Shown here: one piece after another, positions 1 through 11,690 of the stretch
Numbering within the stretch: the first letter of the stretch is position 1
Layout: every line of letters starts with the position of its first letter
Source: Spongilla lacustris
Lineage: Eukaryota > Porifera > Demospongiae > Spongillida > Spongillidae
Assembly: GCA_949361645.1 (NCBI GenBank)
Contig: OX442415.1
Coordinates: 7,219,573-7,283,572 of the forward strand
Length of the DNA: 64,000 nt
Direction: 5' to 3'
Notes under the pieces: model-generated
Told to the model about the DNA's origin: nothing
Databases searched by the model: none
The model's input: only the letters and a program-made list of their open reading frames with translations
Made by a program: the position numbers and the translations under genes

Positions 1-250
1 CCTTTAAAAGCTTTCAATTAGGACCATCTGAAATTTTATGACGGGACAAAAAGCAATGTCCATATCAGATGCATAAAATTCAGCACTAGACAGGTCATTG
101 AGAGTAAACGATCAAGTTCAAGTGCACTGGGCTGATGGCCGAATATAGGTACATGTATCAGTATTGGGTAAGCTTTTGCTGCTGTGTTTAGCCTTATTGC
201 TGTCATGATTTTTTTAATCAGGTGAACGCAAGCGGATAGATGATCTGTTG
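1..250. repeat. dispersed repeat, copy 1
   Basis: About 240 bp is repeated in direct orientation at 2160-2395. Both copies run from a CTTTCAATTAGGACCATC-like start, through a 'gcactgggc(t/c)gatggccgaat' block, to 'gtgaacgcaagcggatag'. The two copies differ by scattered substitutions and small indels. No protein is recognisable in either. Probably part of a transposon whose remainder lies outside the window. Confidence 0.75.
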
Positions 251-2159
251 AGGTCACTATCCAATGAAAGTATGGGTGCCTTCTTGTACTCGATGTGCCT
301 ACTTGTATGGGTGCCTAAGCACATGAGGCGTGCTATTTCAAAATGCCATTGAATCTTATTCGTAACAGTACGCAGCTTGCATTGAAAATAGTCTCAATGA
401 GCTGTAAATTTAATCCACAGCATTGGAGTATGAACCTGAGTGTGACGACATAGGTGATGTGGAAGAGACAGATACTCCTTATGTTTGGACTTGTTTGTTG
501 TATTCTTATCAACCTGTATTTTAAAGTAGATCAGCATAAATTGTGTATGACATCACCAAAAAACACGCCAACCTTGTGTTAACTAATATAACATGTTCAT
601 CAAGTGTTTATAACAAATTCATTTGTTCATTGCTCTGTAAGAAGCCTTCACAAAAGTGATCTAAGAAAGAGGAGACATTGGCTGTAAGTGCTACACTCCT
701 AATGTCCATTGTACCGGCAGAAAGTGTAATATATTTGTCTCTAATGTGTCAAGTAATCGATGCTTGGGATGCTATAGCCCAGGGCCCTTGGGATTCTAAA
801 TCACGAGATCCCTCCATTCCAGTGTCTAACTATTATTAAGAAGTGCAAGATCAACTTGTTTGATGTATGTTAAAAAATGTTACCAGAAAATGTTATATCA
901 AAACAGATTTGCTACAATATGGGTCCAGCAAGCAAGTAATTTATCTGCTGTGGTTAGCCACTAGCCATTGTCATCACCAACAAGGAAGCTTGCACATGGA
1001 TGATGTAGCCCAACAGCTGCAAGTGATGAAAGCGATCATGCACTTGCATTTAACACACTTAACTTTTACATTTACCAGCTTAAAAATTCAGAACGCCCAA
1101 GATTCAATTTAAGGAGCTTAAACTTAGGACCTACTGAAATCAGCATCCAGCAGAAGACTGTGTGCTCATTCAGAAAGTAAATTATTACATGCCTGCATTA
1201 CGATAGTTACACTGTCTGCAGATGACTCACATCACAGTGACAGCAACACTATCAGAGTATCTTGTTATAGTCAAAAGCAAAAGGTTTTATTGCAGCTTAT
1301 TGATGCAAATAAGGTTCCAAATTAACTAACTGTTCATATCATTGTATCAATATTCTTGTCCACATTAAATGATACTTTGCAGGGGCAAGTCACTCAACGA
1401 ACTGCCTACAAATCTAGAGAGATCGGACACTCCATGGAGTTCACCTATTGAAGGAAATCTATACATGTATATTGTCAATTAGTTCCACCATGAATGAACA
1501 CTGCACCTGTTCACATGCAATTGGTTAAGAGATTCGAACAGATATACTTGCAAGAACAATATCATTTTGATCACAAGTTTCACAGGACAACCAAATCTCA
1601 GAAATGCGACAAGCAATAGGTTATGGTGCTCCAGATGATGAATCTGCTCATCATACACAGACATCTAGAGCAGTATACATGTGAGGCCATAGTTTGGCAT
1701 GTGATGGAACTAAGTTATCCTGAGGTGAAGATACCTCTGGTTATTTGAAAAAAAATTTTTACACATATTATACAAATGTCACACCAGCACTTAAATGAGT
1801 TATCACTAGGTTTTTTGAGACACTAAGATTTCGGACATGCCAAGTGGTAAGTCAGCTGTCATCGTCCATTGGACAGATGACAACTGGTCAACATGTACAA
1901 GTACAAAAATAGCAGTCATCCTAAATGCAAGATAATGAATTTTCATTTCATATACAGAAGATGAACAAGAGCTGTGTGAAACTGGCAATTCAGTGCACAG
2001 TTGGATCCATGCATGGAATACTGGGACAATATTTGGCTATCAGGATGTCGCAAAAATAATTGCTGGAAAAACTCTTACATCCATAAAGCAGTTTTTAGTT
2101 GCGAGTATGGCACATGAAACATTGCGACAAAAAGTGCAAGATGGGCGCGATAGTACTAT
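251..2159. other. no gene recognised
   Basis: AT-rich sequence with no long open frame and no recognised domain. Bounded by the two copies of a direct repeat, so it may be the inside of a decayed mobile element. Confidence 0.5.
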
Positions 2160-2395
2160 CCATTTCAATTAGGACCATCACATTGGTGAAATTTGATGAC
2201 AGAACTAAATGCGATGTCCATATTAGTTGCATAAAGTCAGCACTAAACAAATCATTGAGAGTAAACAATCAAGTTTAAGAGCACTGGGCCGATGGCCGAA
2301 TCTCGGTATCAGTATTGGGTAAGCATTTGCTGTTGCGTTTTGCCTTATTGCTGTTGTGATTTTTTTCCTGGTGAACGCAAGCAGATAGAGTATTC
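2160..2395. repeat. dispersed repeat, copy 2
   Basis: Diverged direct repeat of positions 1-250; the shared blocks occur in the same order. It immediately precedes a MADF-domain remnant, which suggests that both belong to one PIF/Harbinger-type relic. Confidence 0.75.
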
Positions 2396-2431
2396 ATTGG
2401 TGCCTAATTTCGTGTTTTCGTAGGTGCAAGA

Positions 2432-2602
2432 ATGGCTTCAGTTGGTTTTTCTTGGTCTAGGAAATCAATATCAAAACTGACTGAATTGTACGAGCAACGA
2501 CCATGTTTGTACAACACTACTTTGAAGGTGTACTTCAATCGCAACCTACAGAGCAAATCAATGGCTGAAATGAAAGTTGCTTTGAAAGCACAGATAAGTT
2601 AA
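2432..2602 (+). pseudogene. MADF/Myb-SANT-like DNA-binding domain remnant
   Basis: An open stretch of 56 codons begins with an ATG just downstream of a tttcgtag acceptor-like site. It reads FSWSRKSISKLTELYEQRP followed by CLYN, then K.YFNR. This is the helix 1 to helix 2 pattern of MADF domains (W..e.i..Li.lye..PcLyn...k.Y.nr). Such domains occur in the accessory protein of PIF/Harbinger transposons and in host transcription factors. The frame ends at TAA where the third helix should continue (later codons resume with ASQCTLCEY), so this copy is broken. A PIF-type nuclease fragment on the opposite strand at about 3.0-3.1 kb supports a transposon source. Confidence 0.55.
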
Positions 2603-3002
2603 TTCACAGCAGCTGTAAAAGCTAGCCAATGTACGTTGTGTGAATACCATTTGCACCATCAAAAGTTAATAGCGGCAATAACGTGTATGGTAAAAGTGGG
2701 TGACAGGAGGCCGCAAGATGATGATGAGTATTTGGCAGTTTTGTGGCCTCAGAACTTCGTGCCATTAGTGACACAGCTGGATTAAGTGGCAGATAAAGTC
2801 TGCATTATGCAATGTGCAACCACAGTTTGTCCCTATACAGACCGCCACATTATCTAGCAGTCACATGCTCCTCCAAGCCCAACAACACCAAGGTCACCAA
2901 GAAAAGAAGTCAACTATATATATGTGTGTTTATACATGCATGTACATGTACATGTGTATGTATGTACCTTTAGATATGGCTGTAAAATTTCAGCAACATT
3001 TG

Positions 3003-3130
3003 GCTTAATGTGTCTCAGGGATTATTTGTCGAATAGTCTGAGCAGCAATTCTATAGATGCACGTTAAACTTTCGTAGGATTCACCTATAATGTCACTAAA
3101 CTCTTGTCTGGAGACTTGTCGCTGACGTCA
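3003..3130 (-). pseudogene. PIF/Harbinger transposase N-terminal fragment
   Basis: The minus strand translates to SRQEFSDII, GESYESLTCIYRIAAQTIRQ and IIPETH. This resembles the block (ATG.s..sl...FriS.qTIs.iI.e.c) that precedes the DDE nuclease core in PIF/Harbinger transposases. An in-frame stop lies between the first two parts and no catalytic residues follow, so it is a relic. The divergent MADF piece nearby matches the usual two-gene Harbinger layout. Confidence 0.5.
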
Positions 3131-3899
3131 ATAATTATGTTCTAATATATATGCGTTTGGCGGATCAACTACTGCTGCACAGCCGGTTTGAAAGAATGAT
3201 CCGTGTCCAGAACTACTTCGTAATAATTGCAAAACAATATTATTGAACGGATCCATCCAGAACACAACTTCAAATGACTACACAAACAGTGATTGTGTAT
3301 ATCGTTGTATGTCTTGTGTGAGTATATCTTGCTTGAGTCATTAATACACTGGCGCATTTTCAGTAGTATCCTTGCGAGTTATCAAAGGAGCCACCTTGAC
3401 AAGCAATTTTTGTCTTTCATGTTGATATAATTATTATATATAAATTATAGGGAAATGGCTATTACATGTACGTTCTAGAAGTCTTGAAGTCACAGAGGGC
3501 ACTTCACGAATCCGCTGGGTCCATGTTCACCAGAACGTGGGGATCCCAGACATTTTTGGTTGTTTTGACTGATGTCCTGTGCTACATATATACCCCTACC
3601 CCTGGTGAGGGTGCGCGAGTACAGGGAAAGGTTCACTTTCACCAACAAGGATCTTCAGCTTTGGAAACCCCAAACCACCCAGTCAAACTAGCTGCTATTG
3701 AGCTGCAAACATTCGTGAGGGTTGCTGTACATGAGACCCCACGTAGGGGTGCAGCGTATAGAACTTGCTCCATGAAGATGCTTCTGGAACAGTTAGTGGC
3801 CTTTGTGTGCAGAGACAGGCCAGCTCTCCTCCAAGGACGCACACCAGTAGACATTCTCTTTGTGGTAAATGTATACTATAACATTTAACTGGGCAATTC

Positions 3900-4560
3900 A
3901 CCCAGCAGTAATGGTTTTTATTGTTGCTTTTATTTTACAGTACCTAGAAGCAGTGTTGCCACGGCCAGCCATGGCCATCCATCCAGCAGCCGCGAATATT
4001 TGTGCTGACCGTCATCAGCCGAGGGACGTCAATGTGTCTGGCCATCTGAGTTGTCAAAGTAGGGTGCAGGAAGCACAGGCTCGTGCAAGGTTCAAGGAAG
4101 AGCTTTACAGTATTGCTGGTATGATACTGATGATGCACAAGCAGATGTTCAATTATATTATAGTATCTATGGTTCAATTGAACTGAGATGACACAACAAT
4201 TGCATTGGATGCTTATTTTGATAAACACAACGCAGAGCGTTTGGCTGCTGATCCTACTGTGATGCAGATAGCCATGCTGCAAAGAGATGGTAGATGATGG
4301 AAGGAGTTTCGTTGAGACCTAACAGCAAAATCCACTAATTGGCACACGTAAATAATGTCAACATTGTCATGGACTGGTGGAGCAGTAATGAAGGATATTC
4401 CGTATATAGCAAAGATGGCACTAAAATATTTGGCTGTTCCAGCATCAAGTGCACCTTCTGAACGTGTTAATCCCAATTGAAGCTAATCCTTGACAGAAAG
4501 AGGTGTATGGAGAATTGAGGCAGAAAGGATTTTGCTTCTTCAACAAGAACTTAAGTGCCA
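3900..4560 (+). pseudogene. hAT transposase C-terminal remnant
   Basis: The core is 4391-4480, which reads KDIPYIAKMALKYLAVPASS and then APSERV. This is the diagnostic hAT dimerisation motif (W..n...yP.La.lA..yLavpasSa.sERvFS). The DWW part lies just upstream in another frame, so at least one frameshift separates them, and a stop follows SERV where FS..G is expected. Upstream sequence from about 3.9 kb is weakly coding-like but broken. A dead element. Confidence 0.7.
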
Positions 4561-4599
4561 ACCCTAATTCCATCCTCACCTACTTAATTCTCTTCAGGC

Positions 4600-5360
4600 T
4601 GTTTCCATTATGTTCATTCTTTGTATTTATCAGTTGAATCATTGCTATATACATGTACATGCATGTGTATATTGCATCTGGTATCGTCTAAAGGAATTAA
4701 TATAAAGCTGCATCTATACACATGCAAACTGATAACCAGCAGTGCATGCGGAGTTATATATGCTGCCAATACAGTAATATACAGTAATACACGTATGCAA
4801 GTTTTGACCAACCAAGACTGTCTGCCAATTCCGGTAAGTATGAACTGGCGGTTTTTGGCGGTCCAAAACTGACCATGACCATGCCTGATACTGTATGGAC
4901 TGCATGGTCACAGCTATCTCTAGTCATGACTGCCAGAGGTTTATTCTGGTCAACTGGCCGTCCGTGACTTCCTCCAACTGGTCAACCGCGGCAACACTGC
5001 CTAGAAGGTCAACCACTATGGAACGCTAGATAGCTGGACTAAATATATCCAGTCAATATTCTTGCAGCATAAAGACGTGGCTATATCAAAAATGCAATAG
5101 GTGCATCGTACGTCACACACCTCCTCTCTGGAGATCCCACAGCAAAGAATTGTACTTTGCAAACAGCAGCGTGCAGCACGCATCGCGCGCGGGACAAAAT
5201 GTATAGCATAGGCCTACGTATTAAAAAATATTTTTTACACCTGTGCGAACATTCATGAGTTTCAATGCCGCGGAATAAGAAATAAAGTTACTGCGTGTTC
5301 ACATGTATAGTTATTAACCATAGATTCATCAATCATTGTTGTGTAAGCACGTCACCATTG
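4600..5360. other. no gene recognised
   Basis: No supported coding region. The stretch includes tacatgtacatg palindromes near 4650 and a locally CG-containing segment around 5160-5200. Nothing else is visible. Confidence 0.4.
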
Positions 5361-5389
5361 TGTTTACTAACGTAAGCAAGGGACGCCTG

Positions 5390-5995
5390 AGGTTGCGGCT
5401 CCCAGTCTAGTATGGAACATGCCCTTGACTGTAGAATAGAAGGACTAGTAATCCAGAGGCACAATGAAATAAGAGATGCTTTGGGAGACCTGGCCTCAAT
5501 AGCATACAAAGAAGTCATTTGAGAGCCAGTTGTAAGAGAAGCAGATGACAAAAACAATGTTCCAGCTCTCATTGCTGACCTAGGAGTTCGTGGTTGTTGG
5601 CAGCTCCAAGTTGTAACACTTTTTGATGTACAAGTAGTGGACACTGATGTCCACTACTCGTACATCAAAATGTTGAGGCTGTGCTTTCTTCAGCAGAACA
5701 CATGAAATATGTGGACGCAATTGAGGCGAGACATGCAACCTTTACACCATTTGTAGAGTCAGTGGATGGTGTTCTGGGTCGCGAAGCCATGATGTTTGTG
5801 ACCTATGCACTTAGGAGACAGCATTGCTAACATGTGGAAGAAATCCCATAGTGAAGTAATGGGATGAGTCAGAGCAAAGATGTCCTTTGCCATTCTTAGG
5901 GCAACTAATCTTTGTCTGCATGGCTCTAGAAGGAAATGGAGGAGAGTGATGGACATTAATGATGGAGCTGGGCTCCCCGGTTACATAGACTAAAT
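5390..5995 (+). pseudogene. non-LTR-type retroelement ORF, C-terminal remnant
   Basis: The plus strand gives, in shifting frames, HALDCRIEGLVIQRHNEIRD, then ALGDLASIAYKEVI, EPVVREADD, PALIADLGVRGCWQ, and later FTPFVESVDGVLGREAM. This order (HN.irD.lgdla...kEviREPvVreaD...paLIaDLgvRGvWqpq...a.fTPfv.svDG.lG.ea) is the conserved C-terminal tail after the reverse transcriptase in a group of retroelements common in marine invertebrates (family knowledge recalled, not searched). Internal stops and frameshifts from about 5515 show it is dead. Confidence 0.6.
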
Positions 5996-6479
5996 TGTGC
6001 AACCTGTTTTATGTTTTCTTTATACTTTTCTTTCTTATTCTTGTATGTATTTATATAAAAATAGGACATTTATAAAAACCCTTACTCAAGTATGCATGCA
6101 GTTTTCTTACTTTAATAAGTAAGCATTGATCAATCTATATGATTAAACATGAAAATGATCCTACTAGAGATCGAGGCACCGTATATGTGTATAAGGTCAT
6201 GGAGAGAGCTTGCTACAATGTAGATATCACCACAGTAGCTAGTTAAACAATGAGAAGGATCAAAACATATGCAACATCTTTTGGCATTGATTTCCATGCA
6301 TGCGTGCACTATAAAGAAAGAGTACCTGTGGATGAAATCTGCGAGCACATCCCGAAAAATGGTTTCAAGCATCTAATTGTAGTACATAGATCCATATTTG
6401 ACTCATGAATTTTTTCGCCATTGTTGCACGCAGTTTTATGATTGTAGTGTTTTGAGCATGATATAATAAAATAGCGTCA
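5996..6479. other. no gene recognised
   Basis: AT-rich; no open frame with recognisable content on either strand. Confidence 0.4.
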
Positions 6480-6586
6480 ATGGGCAGCTTACAGGGCTCC
6501 CCCAGGCCCCCTAGGCGGTGTACCCCCTTTAATTAATTATTATTCATTTTTAAAAAAACTTTTTCTGAAATCCTGGATCCGCTCCT
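6480..6586. repeat. fragment of CAGGGGCGGAT-terminus element
   Basis: The stretch ends in CCTGGATCCGCTCCTG and is preceded by a 'gggctcccccaggcccccta' block. The right border of the 9.8-kb insertion in the NLR intron (53260-53396) has the same order: a gctcccccagacccc block and then CCTGGATCCGCCCCTG. This is therefore another, truncated copy of the same terminal-inverted-repeat family. Confidence 0.65.
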
Positions 6587-6699
6587 GAGCATGGTTAGAT
6601 TTGGGTTCTGGATACAAAAACTTCAATGCCTGCTCTGAGTTTGTCAGCTACATACCAATTGTTCTGAGTTTGTCAGCTACATACCAATGGTTTGCTAAT

Positions 6700-7275
6700 G
6701 CTTGTTGCAGCATTAGCAAAAGCTATGTTTTTAAGCATTCCAGCTAATGGCACCACAGATTAACATTGAAGATGAGCTTATTTTGATCCACACACAACTG
6801 ATGGTAAAGTCCATGTGAACAATAGGTTTCTCACAGTACGACGTCCTGAGCGTTGTACTGCTGATGGGTTGTATGAATGTTTTAGGAGTATTGATATCAA
6901 CATTGGTGACAGATATTATGTTGATGAACCAAGAAGAGCCAGCAATTGCTGAAGTTGTTGATGTTATGAGTGAGCAGCATCTAAAAGTACTTGTGTCTGT
7001 GAAGCAAAGTATACAGCAAGCACAGATAAAGCAGAAGCATACAAGTAAGCATTCATTTGAAGTTGGAGAAATGGTGATAAAGAAAGACTTCAGAAGAGGA
7101 AAGCAAGCTGGAGCCAAGCTGGACACACCTTTTGTAAGCCCATGCTTTATTATCAAGTGTCATGGCAAGGGTATGATTGTCTTCAATTAGCCAGCAATGC
7201 TGCTGAAATTGTTGAAAGGGTTAGTGGAGCATATTTCAAACCATACCAGAAGCCAAAAGAAGAAGTATGGAGAAA
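6700..7275 (+). pseudogene. retroelement integrase C-terminal remnant
   Basis: The frame covering 6864-7190 ends with a KKDFRRGKQAGAKLDTPFVS segment followed by P.FII..HGKGM. This is the pattern of the SH3-like C-terminal integrase domain of Gypsy/KRBA2-type elements (v..kd.rr.kr.gGKLd..w.GPf.i...lgkGl). A few codons after the stop it resumes as ASNAAEIVERVSGAYFKPYQ, so one frameshift is present. No integrase catalytic core is seen upstream. It is probably one element with the OTU region that follows. Confidence 0.6.
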
Positions 7276-7375
7276 AAATTGAAAGAAGACGATGAACATA
7301 ATGAACAAAAATTAAATGCTGATTATAAATGAACTGCTCACACTTTGTTCGTTTGTGCCTGTGCATTGCACTGCA

Positions 7376-8335
7376 GACAAATTTGATGTAAGTGACTATT
7401 TTACTTCTAAATCAATGCATATGTTGTTTTTTTTCCATTCTGCAGGACATATCCTTACATGTAGAGCAAGGAGAATATGCTCTAAGCAAAGATATTGATA
7501 TTGCTCTGTGGATAGACTACCGTTTGTACTATGGAGAAGCACCACTAAGAGAGGTTTATATGGAGGAGATTCTGTTATTGTAACTGAAGACCTAAATGAT
7601 GAGTTTGACGTTTTCAAAAGAAAGGTCTTCCCTTACCTGGATGATGCATTAAGAAGGGTGAGATCAATTGATCTACTCAACATTTGGATCAGGGAAAGCA
7701 ATGTCTCAGTGAAGTCACTTCAAGTACTTGAGAACACTTACAACCTCATGTCACCATTAAATCTGGATGACTTTTGCCAGTGGGTCCTAGATGCAAGAAA
7801 ATCTTTTACTGATAAGTCTGTCAATAAGTACACTCTACAACGTTTTAGAGAACAGCTTTTAGATGAAACCTATACTGCTTCGTGTTTCAGTGGAAATTGT
7901 GAATGGGGAAGAAATGGAAAATATAAGCTACTTATCGGTATGTAGTGGTTGGCAAGAGGAGAAATGTCATATGTTAGGAATCAAATTTGATGTTGGCAAA
8001 CATTCTCATCATTGTGATCCTGAAGGTCTCTCAAACTCCAGCAGTAACTGAAAGGGTCAAGGAAGATGGAAATTGTTTTTTTTTAGTCAAATTACAGGCC
8101 TGGCTGTAACAGGATCCCCACAGGACCACCAAGAATTCAGCCTCTCTATTACATCCTACATGATACATAATGCATCTTCCCCCAAGCTGACCTGCTTTTT
8201 GGCTCGAAACGAGTCAGTAGAGCAATACATGAAACGTACAAATATGCAATTCCTCAGCAAATGGGCCACAGAATTGCAGCAGAATCTTTACTCAGAACAA
8301 CAATAAGCACTATCAGGAGCAACCTATAAATAGCT
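7376..8335 (+). pseudogene. OTU-type cysteine protease region, broken
   Basis: Open segments succeed one another in different frames. The first covers LSKDIDIALWIDYRLYYGEA. The second is a 145-codon helical stretch at 7508-7945 (FKRKVFPYLDDALRRVRSID and onwards). The last, after a frame change, has VKEDGNCFF at about 8056-8083, followed by LAVTGSPQDHQEF, ITSYMIHN and SVEQYMKRTNMQFLSKWATE. VKEDGNCFF is the catalytic Asp-Gly-Asn-Cys box of OTU deubiquitinases, and the following order matches the family. A catalytic His after WAT is not seen before the stop at 8306. At least three frameshifts make it a pseudogene. Its position after an integrase tail suggests a retroelement-borne OTU domain. Confidence 0.6.
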
Positions 8336-8829
8336 AAAGCATTCACCTATAGATCGTTACTAATGACAGACATCAGAATGAGTCCATTTATATATATTAC
8401 CAATATTAGCAACGACTATGAGAAGCTATGATATAATTGTTGTGGTTTAAATAAATGTATCACCAATAGGTCCATTATTTAATGAGATATTATTTGACAG
8501 CAAATTCAAAAATAACGGCCTTAGCCCAATCCATCACTAGTGTACACATATTGTTTTCCTTGTAGCTATAATAGTGTTAATAGTTAGGTTGTACATGGAG
8601 TTGAACTTTTTCAGGTGTATCTTATGTATATGTTGTATGATGTAATATAATAACAATCATAAGGTGTAATCAGTGCCTTTTGCGGTTATAAAGATCAATA
8701 ACCACAAAAGATGTGTATAATAATTAAGGCTGGAGGAAATATAAAAATATAACATAAGTGTGTAGATGAACCAAAATATTATGCTTTGGTAGCATTATTA
8801 GTATGCTTAATTTGAAATATCCACTATAT

Positions 8830-9545
8830 ATGGGATAAGTGAAAAATGATCCAGGCATATATAATACATACACTCATACGTATCTATTTCCCGGATGAGT
8901 TTTGACTGCAAAAGGTGATCCGGGCGTACCTTTTTATACAAGCATTCATTATACATGTACATGTATAATTTGGATAATGCAGTTTTGGTTGCAAAAGGTG
9001 CGCACCTTACATGCATGTATACATTCATACGTATATTACCTGGATCAATTTTGGCTGCAAAAGTGATCTGGGCGTACCTCTACATACACTAATATGTATA
9101 TATTACCCTGATCAGTTTTGGCTGCAAAAGGTGATCTGGGCGTACCTTATACATACATATGTTCTTATGTTAATTACCAGGTCTGGATCAGTTGGGCAGT
9201 AGTGGGCCATGCATACACAAAATGTACATGGACCTAGCTGTCTTGAGTTCATGTATTGGCAGAAAAGGGATGTTTTTTTCATGTATGCTTGCGTGCCATT
9301 ATCCGTCAGGATTGATACGCAATGGATTTGTCCCTATACAGAAGAAACAGGTGAAATGGAGACCGGTCGATCAGCATATCGCTAAGATTTGTATATAATT
9401 ATCATAATAAACTTAAATCGACGAGAATTTGTACACAGATCACTTTTTGCAGAGGCAGATCACTTTTTGCAGCCAAAAGTGATCCGGCCAGATTAAAAGT
9501 GATCCAGCGGGATCACTTTTTACCCGGATCAATTTTTGTGTGACA
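8830..9545. repeat. 70-bp tandem repeat and hairpin cluster (ttggctgcaaaaggtgatc)
   Basis: Units of roughly 70 bp carry 'ggatca(g/a)ttttggctgcaaaa' and 'gtgatc(c/t)gggcgtacc' at about 8880-9180. From 9440 to 9540 the same GATCACTTTTTGCAG words occur in both orientations and can fold into hairpins, ending in 'gtgtgacaggcc'. A shorter relative (gcagccaaaagtggtccg ... gcgtgacagga) lies at 26523-26567. Likely a MITE family amplified in tandem. Confidence 0.6.
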
Positions 9546-9829
9546 GGCCTAACCTCACCTATTTGACAATCAGCGGATAATATTTCTAGACCAGATTGGA
9601 GAATTGGATACTAATGTTTTGCATCAAGTCAAATTGCATTGCATTTATGGTGATAAATGTCATACATTTGATTAGTGGGCAATGATGGCTGTACATTGAC
9701 AGAGTTCTCTGCACCACATGTGTATTGAATGTGTTGAAGCAATGATTGAGGCATCAGCCTCACTCTGCGTCAATGTGCACCAGACCTTGTAAAGCAAATA
9801 CCAACAGTTCAATGTGGCAGACACATACA

Positions 9830-11110
9830 TTGGTCATACACGACACAGTAAGCATTATGGAAACCATCATCATGTAAGGCAACAATAACTTATCATTACA
9901 ATCACTCTTACAGCTGAGATGTTATCCAAATGATTTCCATTTATCCAGTAAATGTAAATCGATTTTCTTTCAATGCTTATAAGAATGCTGGCATCAAAAT
10001 AAGCAGGGTTAGCCATGCATTTATTATGGCACAGGCTAACCATGGATGGGTTTGGCAATTTAAGGCATCATTTAACTCATCAGATCTACATGTAACAATG
10101 TCCTATTGACTTTTCAAGGCCACCCTAATACTCGATTAGAACACTCTTATTGGGTTCACACAGTAAGCAGCTAAAATGGTTAAGGAGATGGAAGCCTGCA
10201 GTCAATAATGAAATCTACTTAACTCTGACAATGGTAATACATTTAGAAGACACATAATAATGTCAACCCCATTGCTTAGTTGACAATACATATAAGCAAT
10301 ACATCACTAGGGGTGGCATTATAATTGGCTTGAACTGTATTGCAAAGCATAACAAACATAACTGTAACAGAAACAGTGCATCTAATAATACATCATCACC
10401 TAGCAACACAATGTTTTTAAAAATCTATGTCACTTTTCCAGCTGCTCTAGACTAAAAGAAGCGCGCCAAACCTACATAATATTACATGCACAACTCATGC
10501 GGATCACCTTTGGCGGTAGTTGTTTTTCCGTTGTAGCGTGCTGTCTCCGCCTCACGCATACGCTTCCTATAATTGTGTTTCCAGTTAATTTCGCTGACCG
10601 CGCAGCGGAAGGGTTTCTCCAATATAGACTCCTTTACGGAGCCCGATTGGTTTCTCGATAGGTCCTGAAATTTTTTGCCTCTTTGAAGCTCGTATCTCTT
10701 CAGAATTCTGTCCGTGCCGCAGCCACTTAGATCAGACTATCGCTATGTAGATGTGCCGAGCAGACGCCCGCCTTTGTTCAGCATCAGCATTGTATCGAAC
10801 TTGGGAAGAACCTAACTCGTAGTCTCTATTTTGAAGGTATTCCTCTTGTCGCTTCTTTCTCCTCTTTCGTTCTCGGACAGTTTAAAGTTAATGAATTTCT
10901 AATTATACGTATCGGATATTGTCATGGGAACGCTTGTGATTATATTAAACCATAGATATTTTATTAATATGATTAAACAAACACAACATCATATGCAAGA
11001 GGCAGTCGGTAGGTAAATTCAACATCTGATCAGATCTATTGTGTGTAATTGGCGCTCTTTAAAACCGTTTCGACTCACCCACAAAGACGACTATGGTACG
11101 ATAACAGTAC
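9830..11110 (-). pseudogene. inverted, degenerate copy of Helitron 5' region
   Basis: The reverse complement matches about 12900-14150 across non-coding leader, basic-repeat exon, intron and second exon. Paired landmarks include 'ccgactgcc', 'agagcgcca', the ATG region with 'gaacgaaagaggag', and 'atggaagc(c/a)tgcagtc'. The exon carries indels and lacks several of the basic 15-residue repeats of the plus-strand copy. Together the two copies form a large inverted duplication around a 1.8-kb spacer. Confidence 0.75.
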
Positions 11111-11124
11111 GAGCTCATGCAATA

Positions 11125-11312
11125 TTTCCACTGCAATTAATGTGCTTCAAGACCTCCAGTTTATCACCGAGGAAGCACATTCATTGGGTCTACAACTTAA
11201 TTATGGAAAATCAGAGATCATCAGCAACAACACCACCATAATACAAGCAATGCTGACTGCAGTCCCTGGACTGCAAGTTACAGAAGCTCTAAAAAATGTT
11301 ACAACACGGTAG
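11125..11312 (+). pseudogene. LINE-type reverse transcriptase fragment
   Basis: The frame reads STAINVLQDLQFITEEAHSL, then GLQLNYGKSEIISNN, then a 'PGLQVTE' tail. This resembles RT motif D/E of non-LTR elements (...a...GL.lN..KsEii......). The catalytic YADD is not seen upstream, so only a short piece remains. Confidence 0.55.
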
Positions 11313-11690
11313 GGATACAAACAGAACATATATGCAAGCAAAATTATACAAAATGCATATGCGCAAGCTACACACCTCCCAAACAATAAGAGTATCACAA
11401 AAACTGTTTCCTTACCGTTCGTAGGTAGACATTAGCGATGACCCAACCACGATTCGTGTATGGAACGGCTTCGTGTCTTCGAGTTTCTAGAATACATCGT
11501 GCTTCACTTTTTGAGTCTAGAGAACATGGTAGCGATCCTTTTTGGTCTTAGAAATCGGTAAAACAAACGAAATACTACGCGATCGCACGAAGCAAACTTG
11601 ATTGACAGACGCACAATTTTTGAATAAGTTAAAATTAAATCTGGTTATATGGTGCACCCGTTACGTAATGAATAATTTGGTCATTTATCA

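Noticed and set aside
3466..3888. 140-codon plus-strand ORF
   Set aside because: No domain, mixed composition and surrounded by transposon relics; coding status cannot be supported.
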